In this document: positions 15,613 to 23,981 of the stretch, piece by piece
Numbering within the stretch: position 1 is the stretch's first letter
How the letters are laid out: every line of letters begins with the position of its first letter
Assembly (NCBI GenBank): GCA_910586275.1
Contig: CAJUIM010000038.1
Location: forward strand, 1-28,151
DNA: 28,151 bases
From: an uncultured Lachnospiraceae bacterium
Lineage (GTDB): Bacteria > Bacillota > Clostridia > Lachnospirales > Lachnospiraceae
Direction of reading: 5' to 3'
Position numbers and translations under genes: made by a program
The notes under the pieces: model-generated
What the model saw: only the letters and a program-made list of their open reading frames with translations
What the model was told of the DNA's origin: nothing
The model's database searches: none

Positions 15613-15621
15613 AGTATAACA
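15613..15621 (-). promoter_or_regulatory. Probable extended -10 promoter of the importer-esterase operon
   Basis: The minus strand reads TGTTATACT, an extended -10 element, about 100 bases before the LplA-type start. No good -35 element lies at the expected distance (a TTGAAA is 21 bases upstream). A weak -35 would fit a promoter that needs an activator, such as the AraC-type response regulator encoded just upstream. Confidence 0.4.
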
Positions 15622-15673
15622 GCATTATTTTCATTTCTCTTTCAAAAATAAGCGTCCCTTTTTTAAAAACGGG

Positions 15674-15702
15674 ACAAAAAAAGTTGGCTGTCAGCCAACT
15701 TT
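15674..15702 (-). terminator. Strong intrinsic terminator after the response-regulator gene
   Basis: AAAGTTGGCT (15680-15689) pairs with AGCCAACTTT (15693-15702) around a 3-base loop. On the minus strand the stem runs into a T tract ending TTTTTGTCCC. It lies about 70 bases after the response-regulator stop and separates the regulator unit from the importer operon. A second GTCCC/GGGAC dyad at 15654-15675 follows. Confidence 0.88.
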
Positions 15703-15772
15703 CCCGCTTGATTCCATTCCGCCCGCAGTTTCGGAAACATACCCGAAATACTACAGGAATGCCGTCCCGCCG

Positions 15773-17368
15773 TCAGATAAAATTAGTCTCCCACTTTCTC
15801 CGAAATTCATTCGGTGTCATTCCGGTATATTTTTTAAACAGCGTAGAGAAATAAGAAAAATTGCTGAGGCCTACCTCCGCAGCCACATCACTGACTCGCA
15901 CCCCCTCCCCGCACAGCAGTTCCTTGGCTTTCTCAATCCGGTATTCATTGATATAATCCTTTAAGTTCTTCCCTGTTTTTTTCTTATAAATCTTCGCTAA
16001 ATACTCCGGCGTAAAACAGAAATAAGCCCCGATTTCGTTCCTTCCGATATCTTCCTTATAATTTTCGCGTATAAACAGATTGATCTTCTCCACCATCGTC
16101 TGTGATTTCTTCATCTCTTCCTCATATCCGAAGACACGGTCCAACAAGTAATTTACCCACCGGAGCATATCCGTTGTGGACTGATCCGCCTTTCCCATAA
16201 TACGCAGCGAAGTCTCATCTCCCAAGAGCTGGGATACCTGAATCCCCTGTTTTGCCATATGCACATACACCGCCTGCTGTATCTCCCCGTAAATCTGCTT
16301 CAGCATCTCCCGGTTTAAAGCCTTTTGCCGCAGTTCCACATTCATCACCTTTTTCAGAAAATCCAGAAATGCCTTTTTGTCCCCCGCTTCCAGATACTCC
16401 TCCATCTGCGGAAGCGGCAGCACCAGTTTCTGCCCCTGCTCCTCCACCGCCGCCTGCTCTTCGAAAAATGCTTCCCCATAATAGATGATATTTTTGGTAA
16501 GCAAATCATCTGCCCTATGATAAACACCGTAGAACTCCTCTAAGATGCATGGACGGCTGATACAGCAGGTCAAGGTACATTCCAATAGATTTTCCGCTTT
16601 CCGTATTAATTCCGCACACTTCTCTTTTATCCCGTCGGCCCCTATTCCGTTGCAGACCACCACAAAACTGCCATAGTCCCCATGCTCAAAACTGATAATG
16701 TCCTCGATTTCCGGAGTTCCGCACAGCAGTTCGGAATGCATGTTTTCCAACATAAACATAACCAATTCCCGGCCGAACATCTCAATATCCGATTCCATAT
16801 TCGTCACCCTGGAAATAACCAGCCGACAAACCCTCTCCTGATCCAAGGCAAGGCTTATCCTCCCCAGTTCCCTCTGGATTTCCTTTTTGGTATGTATCTC
16901 CCTTCCCGAGAACAGCTTCAGCCAAAAGGCTCTTTTCACCTCCCTCCTGTTTCTCTCCGCCCATTCTTCATAAGTCAGCCTATGCTGTGCCCACTCTTTT
17001 TTCAGTTCCCCGGCTATTTTCTGAAGCGTCATTTCCACAACTTCCAGATTAAAGGGCTTCATCAGATATTCCTCCGCATGATACCGGATAGCCTGCGTTG
17101 CATATTGAAAATTCTCATGGGACGTAAGCAGAAGGAACTTCCCCGGCATCTCCTCCTGCCGGAACCACCGCAGCAAATCCAAGCCCGATTCCCCGGGCAT
17201 CTCGATATCGCTGATGACGATGTCCGCCGGCTTTTCCGTCAGGCTTTTTTTGGCTGCTTCCGCATGATAAGCTATATCCACTTCATCTATCCCCAGTTTC
17301 CCCCAATTCACCGAATCTCTGATCACCTCTACAATTGCCATGTCATCGTCCACAATCAGAATACGCAT
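15773..17368 (-). CDS. yesN: Response regulator with AraC-type DNA-binding domain, YesN-like
   Basis: The 531-residue protein starts with a receiver domain: MRILIVDDD, the phosphoacceptor Asp54 in ISDIEMP, Thr82 in LTSHEN and Lys104 in MKPF. A long middle region of about 300 residues follows, and it ends with two AraC-type helix-turn-helix motifs (about 430-531, including YLAKIYKKKTGKNLKDYINEYRIEKAKELL and GLSNFSYFSTLFKKYTGMTPNEFRR). It should be phosphorylated by the histidine kinase encoded 17 bases upstream and activate the LplA-type operon downstream. The start at 17368 has GGAGG upstream; earlier in-frame codons overlap the kinase. The symbol is by family resemblance, not proven orthology. 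Confidence 0.88.
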   Translation of the reverse strand: MRILIVDDDMAIVEVIRDSVNWGKLGIDEVDIAYHAEAAKKSLTEKPADIVISDIEMPGESGLDLLRWFRQEEMPGKFLLLTSHENFQYATQAIRYHAEEYLMKPFNLEVVEMTLQKIAGELKKEWAQHRLTYEEWAERNRREVKRAFWLKLFSGREIHTKKEIQRELGRISLALDQERVCRLVISRVTNMESDIEMFGRELVMFMLENMHSELLCGTPEIEDIISFEHGDYGSFVVVCNGIGADGIKEKCAELIRKAENLLECTLTCCISRPCILEEFYGVYHRADDLLTKNIIYYGEAFFEEQAAVEEQGQKLVLPLPQMEEYLEAGDKKAFLDFLKKVMNVELRQKALNREMLKQIYGEIQQAVYVHMAKQGIQVSQLLGDETSLRIMGKADQSTTDMLRWVNYLLDRVFGYEEEMKKSQTMVEKINLFIRENYKEDIGRNEIGAYFCFTPEYLAKIYKKKTGKNLKDYINEYRIEKAKELLCGEGVRVSDVAAEVGLSNFSYFSTLFKKYTGMTPNEFRRKWETNFI

Positions 17369-17385
17369 CCCTTTTTCTCCTCCGC

Positions 17386-19122
17386 CTATAGAATCCCCTG
17401 CTCGTCCATGTATTCCTTCCCCCTCTGGTTCACCGGACATCTCGGAATGTATAACCGGTTCAGCGCGCCGTGGGGTTCCACGTTCGATATCTGAAATAAA
17501 TTCCCCCTGTCATACATCAGTTCCAAAAGCCTTTTCACGCTCCTAAGCCCTACCCTGGTGCCGTCTCCCCTCTGCCGCCCGTTTCCATGGTTAATTGCCT
17601 CTATAACATCTTCCGGATAGCCCTTTCCGTCATCCTCTATTTCAATCAGCAGCATTTCCTCTCCCTGATGCTCTATAGTGCCGGCCTTTATCAGTACCAT
17701 CAGCGAATTTCCCTGAGATATCCCGTATTTATATTCGTTCTCTATCAATGTATGGATAATCATCTGAGGAATCCTCCAATCCCCCAATTCCGGCGGCACT
17801 TCAATAAAATAAAAAATACAGCCCGCATATTTCATCTCCTGCATCTCGAAGTAATTTTCCACATGATGTAGTTCCTCCTTCAGCGCAACCGTATGCAGGC
17901 CGGAACTGAACATATAACGGATATTTTTCGACAGCGCGTTGATATACTTTTCAATTTCCGCATTTTTTCTCTTTGCGCTCAGCCCGGAAATGGTCGTCAT
18001 GGCATTCAGGAAAAAATGAGGGCGGATCTGCAGCCGGATATATTTCTGCTCCGCATCGCTGAAAGCAAGCTGTTTTTCATAAAAGCGTATTTTCAGATTT
18101 ACAATTTCATCCATCATTTGATTAAACGTTCTGGATAGCAATGAAAATTCCTGATTGTCCCCCCGTTCCGCCACCCGCAGCTTATAATCCCCGCCGCCGA
18201 TACGTTCCATGTCTTCAATCATCCCTTCCATCGGCCGGATAATCTGCTTCCTTTCCACCCTGATAAAATATAAGTCAAAAACACAGAGCAAGGCGATAAT
18301 GAATAAGAGAAATAATGCATTCCGGTATAAATGCCGGAATACATTTGACCTGCTTTCAAAAGAGTACAGTTTTATCTGACCGTCCAGCAGTTCCTTCACA
18401 TTCTCCATATTCCTTCCAAGCCGCAGGTCATTGACACTGATATTCTTCTTCTGTTCAAACAGCGGCTCCCCCGCATAAGCCCTTACTATGCCGTCCGTAT
18501 CCGCAAGCGCAAAGCCATAAGTATCTATATCCCTTAAGGAAACTGTCTTCAGCAGCGATTCCGCCGAAATGGCCGCCCCCACCATGCGGTGTTCCCGCAC
18601 AATGGCTCTGCATAAATAAAAAGTGCCTCCGATTTCCTGAAACTTCCATCCCTCGGTCTGCTGCCCCGACTGCACATAGCCCATAAACCTCTCCCGGACA
18701 CGGTTTTTCTCACTGTAACTCAGATTATCCGCCTTTGCGTCAATGCAGATATTATGCTCCGCCTCCGTAATCACAAAAATATCCGCACTTTGGTCTATGG
18801 CCATCATGTCGTTGATATATTGGGACAGCCGCATGGAAGCATAATGCCTTTCCATATCATCCCCGCTCTCCAGCAGATACAGGTCCATCTCTTCATTGAT
18901 AATGATGGTCAGCTGTGTATCTACTTTCTGGATACGGTTTTCCATCTGCGTCACATAAATATTCAGAACGTTTTCCGCCGCAATATCCGTTTCTTTCCTG
19001 GCCGCATGATAAACGGAAAAAGCAAATATAATCAGCAGCACGGATACCGTTGCCATCTGAATCCCCATCAGCAGATTCATCATATGCACGAAAGACCTTT
19101 TTTCTTCTCTCACCGATTCCAT
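17386..19122 (-). CDS. yesM: Membrane sensor histidine kinase, YesM-like
   Basis: Domains in order (578 residues from the ATG at 19122): membrane helix about 15-37; extracellular sensor about 40-265; membrane helix about 268-288; HAMP about 290-345; a His-kinase segment with LQIRPHFFLNAM, His370 being the likely phosphorylation site; and an ATPase domain with DDGKGYPEDV near 505. The order is typical of YesM kinases that watch extracellular glycans. The start is uncertain. GGAGGG (19123-19128) touches the ATG at 19122, which is too close for normal initiation, while a GTG at 19113 has ten bases of spacing and may be the true start. The partner is the response regulator just downstream. Confidence 0.87.
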   Translation of the reverse strand: MESVREEKRSFVHMMNLLMGIQMATVSVLLIIFAFSVYHAARKETDIAAENVLNIYVTQMENRIQKVDTQLTIIINEEMDLYLLESGDDMERHYASMRLSQYINDMMAIDQSADIFVITEAEHNICIDAKADNLSYSEKNRVRERFMGYVQSGQQTEGWKFQEIGGTFYLCRAIVREHRMVGAAISAESLLKTVSLRDIDTYGFALADTDGIVRAYAGEPLFEQKKNISVNDLRLGRNMENVKELLDGQIKLYSFESRSNVFRHLYRNALFLLFIIALLCVFDLYFIRVERKQIIRPMEGMIEDMERIGGGDYKLRVAERGDNQEFSLLSRTFNQMMDEIVNLKIRFYEKQLAFSDAEQKYIRLQIRPHFFLNAMTTISGLSAKRKNAEIEKYINALSKNIRYMFSSGLHTVALKEELHHVENYFEMQEMKYAGCIFYFIEVPPELGDWRIPQMIIHTLIENEYKYGISQGNSLMVLIKAGTIEHQGEEMLLIEIEDDGKGYPEDVIEAINHGNGRQRGDGTRVGLRSVKRLLELMYDRGNLFQISNVEPHGALNRLYIPRCPVNQRGKEYMDEQGIL

Positions 19123-19173
19123 CCCTCCTGGTTCCCAATTCCCCCAAGATTTGTTCCATACATCCAAAAATAC

Positions 19174-19824
19174 TTATAAATTCTTCATCCCCTTTACTTT
19201 AGGCAGATTCCAGCGAAACCGGATGGCCAATATCCTCAGTATGATCACGCTGGCCGCACCTACCGGCATGGCTATGCTGCCGCCCAGCCTTTTCCAGACG
19301 AACACACAGACACAGGCTCCTAATATAGATGCGCTGGCATACACATGCTTCACAAAAATATAAGGCCTGTCCCCTGCCATCATGTCCCGCAGCAAACCGC
19401 CCCCTACTCCTGTAATCGTCCCGAGGAACACCGGAAGGAAATAGTTCATGTCCATCCCGCCCTCAAATGCGGCCCGGACGCCCGCTACCGTAAACACCCC
19501 CAGGCCCAAGGTATCCGCCGCCATCAGAATATGCTGGAACCAATAACCGGAAATCTCCTGATATCCCTTGAAATGAAAATAAATCACCACAAACACTGTT
19601 GCCGACACAACGGCTGCGCTGCCTGCAAACACCGGCTGCAGAAACGCTTGGGGAGGCGTATTTCCCAATATGATATCCCTCGTGATGCCTCCGCCCACCG
19701 CAGTCACCATCCCAAGAATAATGACCCCCAAAATATCCATTTCCTTCTCAATTGCCGTCATAGCCCCCGACAGCCCAAACGCCACTGTCCCAATCATATC
19801 CAACACGAAAAGCATATACTCCAT
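19174..19824 (-). CDS. TRIC-type cation channel family protein (UPF0126, YicG/YadS-like)
   Basis: This 216-residue membrane protein has seven hydrophobic segments and the two internally repeated glycine signatures of the family, VGGGITRDIILGNTPP and VGGGLLRDMMAGDRP. Bacterial TRIC homologues form trimeric, K+-permeable channels; relatives have also been linked to glycine transport, so the physiological role is open. GGAGG lies upstream of the ATG at 19824. The stop is only about 50 bases before the YesM-like kinase and no terminator is visible between them, so the channel gene may be transcribed with the two-component system. Confidence 0.87.
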   Translation of the reverse strand: MEYMLFVLDMIGTVAFGLSGAMTAIEKEMDILGVIILGMVTAVGGGITRDIILGNTPPQAFLQPVFAGSAAVVSATVFVVIYFHFKGYQEISGYWFQHILMAADTLGLGVFTVAGVRAAFEGGMDMNYFLPVFLGTITGVGGGLLRDMMAGDRPYIFVKHVYASASILGACVCVFVWKRLGGSIAMPVGAASVIILRILAIRFRWNLPKVKGMKNL

Positions 19825-20006
19825 ACAGAACCAACCTCCTGCTTCTTATCATGTTTCCCCATTCATTCGGCTGCATGTATACATAAAGTTTTTCCTGCCG
19901 CAGCCATGCTTCCCGGAATAATTTCTCATATTCCTTCCGCAGCATATGCATAGCATATCATAAAAATCATAATTCCACAAATCCAATACATAATATTGCA
20001 TAAAAT
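19825..20006. other. Intergenic region upstream of the TRIC-type gene
   Basis: The gap between fabH and the TRIC-type gene holds the fabH terminator on its right. A weak promoter-like pair reads on the minus strand as TTGTGG (19975-19980), 17 bases, TATGCT (19952-19957), about 130 bases before the ATG at 19824. I see no operator or conserved leader structure. Confidence 0.35.
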
Positions 20007-20041
20007 ACAGGCAGGCATTGCCTCACGCAATGCCTGCCTGT
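19997..20041 (-). terminator. Intrinsic terminator after fabH
   Basis: ACAGGCAGGCATTGC (20007-20021) pairs exactly with GCAATGCCTGCCTGT (20027-20041), a 15-bp stem with a 5-base loop. It is followed on the minus strand by ATTTTATGCA. It lies about 40 bases after the fabH stop and should end the fatty acid synthesis cluster. Confidence 0.85.
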
Positions 20042-20082
20042 CATATCCTCTGCCCAAATTTTATCAATATCCTGCACGGCTC

Positions 20083-21057
20083 TCACCACTCCACCACCGC
20101 ACTTGCCCAAGTCAGGCCGCCGCCAAACCCGGACATCACAATTTTGTCTCCTTTTTCCAGCAGCCCCTTCCGGTTCATCTCATCCAACAGGATCGGCACG
20201 CTCGCCGCAGACACATTTCCGCAATGATCTAAACTCACCGGAAATTTCTCTTCTTCAGCCTTCAGCCTTTTTGCCACTGACTGGATAATCCGGATGTTTG
20301 CCTGATGCAGCACAAAATATTTAATGTCCGCCTCTGTCATCCCTGCCTCTTCCAATACCCGCCGAATCGAAGCCGGAACCGTGGTAACGGCAAATTTGTA
20401 CACTTCCTGTCCGTCCATATGTACATAAGAAGGCACAAATGGCCGCCCCGCCAAAGGATTGCCGTTCTGCCTGCCCTCACAGGCCAATACCTTCCCCCTG
20501 CTGCCGTCGGAGCCCTGTTCAAATGCCAGCAGCCCGCTTCCTTCCCCTTCTTCACAGGCACGCACCACAGCTGCCCCCGCTCCGTCGCCGAACAGCACAC
20601 AGGTACTTCTGTCCGTCCAGTCCATAATCTTAGACAGAGTTTCGGCCCCTACAATCAATGCCGTCTTATATATCCCCGTCTGTAAATATGCGTATGCCGT
20701 ATGCAAGGCAAACATAAACCCCGAGCATGCCGCATTGATGTCAAAAGCCACCGCTTTGCCGGCACCCAGCAATGCCTGCACTTCACATGCCGTAGATGGA
20801 GTAATATAATCCCCGGTTATCGTTGCCGCTATAAGCAGATCTACCTCCTCCGCCCCTATCCGGGCATCCATAAGCGCTTTCCGGGCCGCCTCCGCAGACA
20901 TAGTAGCCGTTGTTTCCTCCTTTGCCAAATGCCTTTCCTTTATGCCCGTACGGCTGGAAATCCATTCATCCGATGTATCTACCACTTCCGCCAAGTCGTC
21001 GTTCGTCATGACCTGCCGCGGAAGGCTGCTTCCGGTTCCGATGATTCTTATTGCCAT
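20083..21057 (-). CDS. fabH: Beta-ketoacyl-ACP synthase III
   Basis: FabH joins acetyl-CoA (or a branched starter) to malonyl-ACP to begin fatty acid chains. The 324-residue length is normal and the catalytic triad is visible: Cys111 in NAACSGF, His251 in LHQANIRI and Asn281 in CGNVSAAS. The end GFGGGLTWASAVVEW is typical of the family. It is the last gene of the cluster, 39 bases after the second FabK-like gene, and is followed by a terminator. In many clostridia fabH comes first in the cluster, so this position is a rearrangement worth noting. Confidence 0.97.
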   Translation of the reverse strand: MAIRIIGTGSSLPRQVMTNDDLAEVVDTSDEWISSRTGIKERHLAKEETTATMSAEAARKALMDARIGAEEVDLLIAATITGDYITPSTACEVQALLGAGKAVAFDINAACSGFMFALHTAYAYLQTGIYKTALIVGAETLSKIMDWTDRSTCVLFGDGAGAAVVRACEEGEGSGLLAFEQGSDGSRGKVLACEGRQNGNPLAGRPFVPSYVHMDGQEVYKFAVTTVPASIRRVLEEAGMTEADIKYFVLHQANIRIIQSVAKRLKAEEEKFPVSLDHCGNVSAASVPILLDEMNRKGLLEKGDKIVMSGFGGGLTWASAVVEW

Positions 21058-21096
21058 ATCCAGTAACCCCGTTCCTCTTTCCGTTTTCCGGCTTCT

Positions 21097-22218
21097 TTAT
21101 GTCCCCGGCCGGAATTCCTTCATAATATCCTCTACATGTTCCATCTTTTCCGCACGGTAAGCGTTTGTCCCGCAGAATACCAGCCCGTTTTCCACATCTC
21201 CTTTTACCGCATTTACCAATGCGTCCGTAATGCAGTACGGTGTCTCTTTCGGCTGACAGGTTATAATGCAGTTGTGGCACTTACCATGAGGGATTTGCCC
21301 CTTTTCCGCACGTTTCAGAAATTCATTGGAAATCGCCCTTCCCGGCATCCCTACCGGACTTTTTACAATCACAATGTCTTCTTTTTTTGCCTTTATATAC
21401 ATCTGCTTATATGCTTCGGATGCATCACATTCATATGTGGTGACAAATCGGGTTGCCATCTGTACGCCGGACACGCCCAAGGCAAAATATCGCTCCGCGT
21501 CTTCCCGTGTATAAATCCCTCCTGCCGCCACTACCGGAATTTCCTTATGATATCTCTCCCCGCATTCTCTGACATGGCGGATAATTTTTATCAGTTCCTC
21601 CTCATAATGCAGCCCGGCAATATCTGCCAGCTGATCCCGTGTAAAGCCAAGATGGCCTCCTGCCAAAGGCCCCTCCGCCACTACCATATCCGGCAGCCGG
21701 CCATACTTTTTCAGCCAATATTTCATAATCACCTGCACCGACTTCAGGCTGGACACTATAGGAGCCAGCTTGATCTCCGCATCCCCTATCAATTCCGGCA
21801 GTGACATGGGGAGCCCTGCACCCGATATGATAATATCCGCCCCTGCCGCTACGGCAGCCTTGACGTAATCCTCATATCGCTTGGTGGCCACCATAATATT
21901 CACGCCAATCATGCCGGACTTCTGCATATCTGTGCTTTTTTCCCGTTTTTCTTCCGGCTGCGTAAACGGATTGCCGTATGTTCCCGCGATTTTCCTTGCT
22001 TTATCTATTTCTTCCTTCATTACCCGTAAATTACACCCCAAAGGGTCTTTGTCAAAGTCTCTGTCCCTGTATCCGATCTGTGCCGTGGAAATAATCCCCA
22101 TTCCTCCGCAGGCCGCAACCGCACCCGCCAGTCCGGATAGGCTTACGCCCACTCCCATGCCGCCCTGAACTACCGGGACCGGCAATGTAACATCCCCGAT
22201 TTTCAAAGGTTTTAACAT
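21097..22218 (-). CDS. Second FabK-like flavin oxidoreductase (nitronate monooxygenase family) with a C-terminal Cys cluster
   Basis: The 373-residue protein has the FMN-binding TIM-barrel marks shared by FabK and nitronate monooxygenases: VVQGGMGVGVS (16-26), ISGAGLP, AEGPLAGGHLG with His189, and VVAAGGIYTREDA (229-241). It differs from FabK by an insert near 50-100 and a C-terminal extension with cysteines at 314, 317, 321 and 329 (C-x2-C-x3-C-x7-C) plus 349. Such spacing could bind a metal or an iron-sulphur cluster, though this is only inferred. It lies between fabZ and fabH with gaps of 27 and 39 bases, so a role in fatty acid synthesis, such as a second enoyl reductase or an isomerase-like step, is likely. 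It could instead be an unrelated detoxifying enzyme. Confidence 0.82.
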   Translation of the reverse strand: MLKPLKIGDVTLPVPVVQGGMGVGVSLSGLAGAVAACGGMGIISTAQIGYRDRDFDKDPLGCNLRVMKEEIDKARKIAGTYGNPFTQPEEKREKSTDMQKSGMIGVNIMVATKRYEDYVKAAVAAGADIIISGAGLPMSLPELIGDAEIKLAPIVSSLKSVQVIMKYWLKKYGRLPDMVVAEGPLAGGHLGFTRDQLADIAGLHYEEELIKIIRHVRECGERYHKEIPVVAAGGIYTREDAERYFALGVSGVQMATRFVTTYECDASEAYKQMYIKAKKEDIVIVKSPVGMPGRAISNEFLKRAEKGQIPHGKCHNCIITCQPKETPYCITDALVNAVKGDVENGLVFCGTNAYRAEKMEHVEDIMKEFRPGT

Positions 22219-22245
22219 ACTGCCGCCACCCGTTTTCCCTTCTTC

Positions 22246-22680
22246 CTACTTTTCGCCTACCGCAAAAGTAAGTTCTGCCTGAACAGCCAGCTTACCGTCC
22301 ACATAAGCCTTGGCGCTCCCGACTCCTATAGGTCCCTTCACCTTAATAATTTCCGTTTCCAATGTCAGCACATCCCCCGGCACCACTTTCTGCTTGAACT
22401 TGGCCGAATTAATGGCACCGAAATATGCCGTCCGCCCCTTAAAATCAGGCTTGCTCAGAATCGCCACTGCCCCCACCTGTGCCAGTGCTTCCACAATAAG
22501 CACACCGGGCATAACCGGCTCCTCCGGAAAGTGTCCTGCAAAATACGGCTCATTATAGGAAACGCACTTTTTTCCTACCGCCCTCACCCCCGGCTCCAGT
22601 TCCTCTATCGTATCCACCAGCAAAAAGGGCTGCCTGTGGGGAATAATGTCCATAATTTCCTTTGTTGTCAAAAGTGACAT
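22246..22680 (-). CDS. fabZ: 3-hydroxyacyl-ACP dehydratase
   Basis: This 144-residue hot-dog-fold enzyme removes water from 3-hydroxyacyl-ACP to give trans-2-enoyl-ACP. The active-site motif GHFPEEPVMPGVLIVEALAQ is clear, with His50 and Glu64. The N-terminal IMDIIPHRQPFLLVD is typical of FabZ rather than FabA. No FabA or FabM is seen nearby. It follows fabF by 32 bases in the cluster. The accB and accC genes that often flank fabZ in Firmicutes are absent here. Confidence 0.97.
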   Translation of the reverse strand: MSLLTTKEIMDIIPHRQPFLLVDTIEELEPGVRAVGKKCVSYNEPYFAGHFPEEPVMPGVLIVEALAQVGAVAILSKPDFKGRTAYFGAINSAKFKQKVVPGDVLTLETEIIKVKGPIGVGSAKAYVDGKLAVQAELTFAVGEK

Positions 22681-22712
22681 TCCATACCTCCCGGCCGATT
22701 GCCTATCACTTC

Positions 22713-23948
22713 TCAGCCTTCATATTTTTTTATGATTAATGTCGCATTGTGCCCGCCAAATCCCAGAGAATTGGAAAGCGCATATCTAAGCGGCTCTGTT
22801 ACCGCCTCTTTGCAGTAATCCAGATCGCATTCCTCATCCGGCACCTGATAGCCCACCGTCCGGTGAATAAATCCTTCCTGCAGTTCTTTCACGCATGTCA
22901 CGAATTCTACCGCGCCCGCTGCCCCCAAAAGATGCCCTACCATAGATTTTGTGGAATTAATCTTTATGTTGGCAGCATGCTCTCCGAACGCCTTTTTAAT
23001 GGCTCTTGTCTCAAAAAGGTCATTATGATGCGTACTTGTTCCGTGGGCATTAATATAAGTAATGTCCTCCGGCCGCAATCCAGCATCGGCCATGGCAAAC
23101 TCCATTGCCTTTGCAGCCCCCTCCCCGTCTTCCGCGGGAGATGTAATATGGTATGCATCGGCAGTACATCCATAGCCTGCCACCTCTGCATATATTTTAG
23201 CCCCTCTTTTACGCGCATGCTCCAGTTCCTCCAAAATAACCACCCCGGAACCTTCCCCCATGACAAAACCGCTCCGTTCCTTATCAAAAGGAATCGAACA
23301 TCTGCTGATATCCTTCGATGAGGTCAAAGCCGTCAATGCGGTAAAGCCTCCGATTCCGATTGGCGTAATGCTGCTTTCCGTGCCTCCTGCCGCCATAACG
23401 TCCGCTTCCCCATACTGTATGGAACGGAATGCCTCCCCGATGGAATTCGTCCCTGTGGCACAGGCCGTCACTACATTGATATTTTTCCCTTTTAATCCAA
23501 ACTGGATGGATACGTTTCCTGCCGCCATGTTGCATATCATCAAAGGCACCATCAACGGATTGATGCGCGAAGGCCCTTTTTCCAGCAGCTTCGCATGCTC
23601 TCTCTCCATCACTTGCAGTGAACCTATGCCTGAACCTATGGACACACCTACCCGGTAAGCATCCTCCTTCGCCATATCCAGCCCCGCGTCCTCCAAGGCT
23701 TCCTTTGCCGCCGCTACCGCATACTGGCTGAAAAGTTCCATCCTTTTCGCTGCCTTGAAATCCATATAGTTCTTCCCTTCAAAACCCTTTACTTCCGCAG
23801 CAAGCTGACACTTATACCCGGAAGCATCAAACTTTGTTATCTCCCCAAATCCGGTTTTCCCTTCCTTTATGCCTGCCCAGAACTCCTCCACATTTAAGCC
23901 AATCGGGGTAATTGCCCCCATCCCGGTCACCACAACTCTTCTGCCCAT
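22713..23948 (-). CDS. fabF: Beta-ketoacyl-ACP synthase II
   Basis: FabF elongates acyl-ACP with malonyl-ACP. The 411-residue product shows the Cys-His-His triad: Cys163 in VTACATGTNS, His302 in INAHGTSTHHND and His339 in KSMVGHLLGAAG, with GFGGHN near the end. The start used is MGRRVVVTGMG at 23948, which matches the family. The ribosome site AGGAGG directly touches an upstream in-frame ATG at 23960 and is 12 bases from 23948, so a start slightly upstream (GTG at 23957) is possible. It lies 33 bases after fabG and 32 before fabZ. Confidence 0.97.
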   Translation of the reverse strand: MGRRVVVTGMGAITPIGLNVEEFWAGIKEGKTGFGEITKFDASGYKCQLAAEVKGFEGKNYMDFKAAKRMELFSQYAVAAAKEALEDAGLDMAKEDAYRVGVSIGSGIGSLQVMEREHAKLLEKGPSRINPLMVPLMICNMAAGNVSIQFGLKGKNINVVTACATGTNSIGEAFRSIQYGEADVMAAGGTESSITPIGIGGFTALTALTSSKDISRCSIPFDKERSGFVMGEGSGVVILEELEHARKRGAKIYAEVAGYGCTADAYHITSPAEDGEGAAKAMEFAMADAGLRPEDITYINAHGTSTHHNDLFETRAIKKAFGEHAANIKINSTKSMVGHLLGAAGAVEFVTCVKELQEGFIHRTVGYQVPDEECDLDYCKEAVTEPLRYALSNSLGFGGHNATLIIKKYEG

Positions 23949-23981
23949 ACTTTTCACCATCCTCCTGTTTATCTAAGCACT

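Noticed and set aside
15512..15650. Possible riboswitch in the leader of the LplA-type gene
   Set aside because: Only short dyads are present and no known riboswitch core could be recognised.
19748..19951. Small minus-strand frame of 67 codons beginning MHMLRKEYEKLF, overlapping the start of the TRIC-type gene
   Set aside because: The first 45 residues look protein-like, but the second half overlaps the channel gene in another frame, and no family resemblance or clear ribosome site supports it.
21097..22218. Calling the second FabK-like gene fabK
   Set aside because: Length, insert and cysteine-rich C-terminus differ from FabK, and the gene at 25783-26724 fits FabK fully, including His144.
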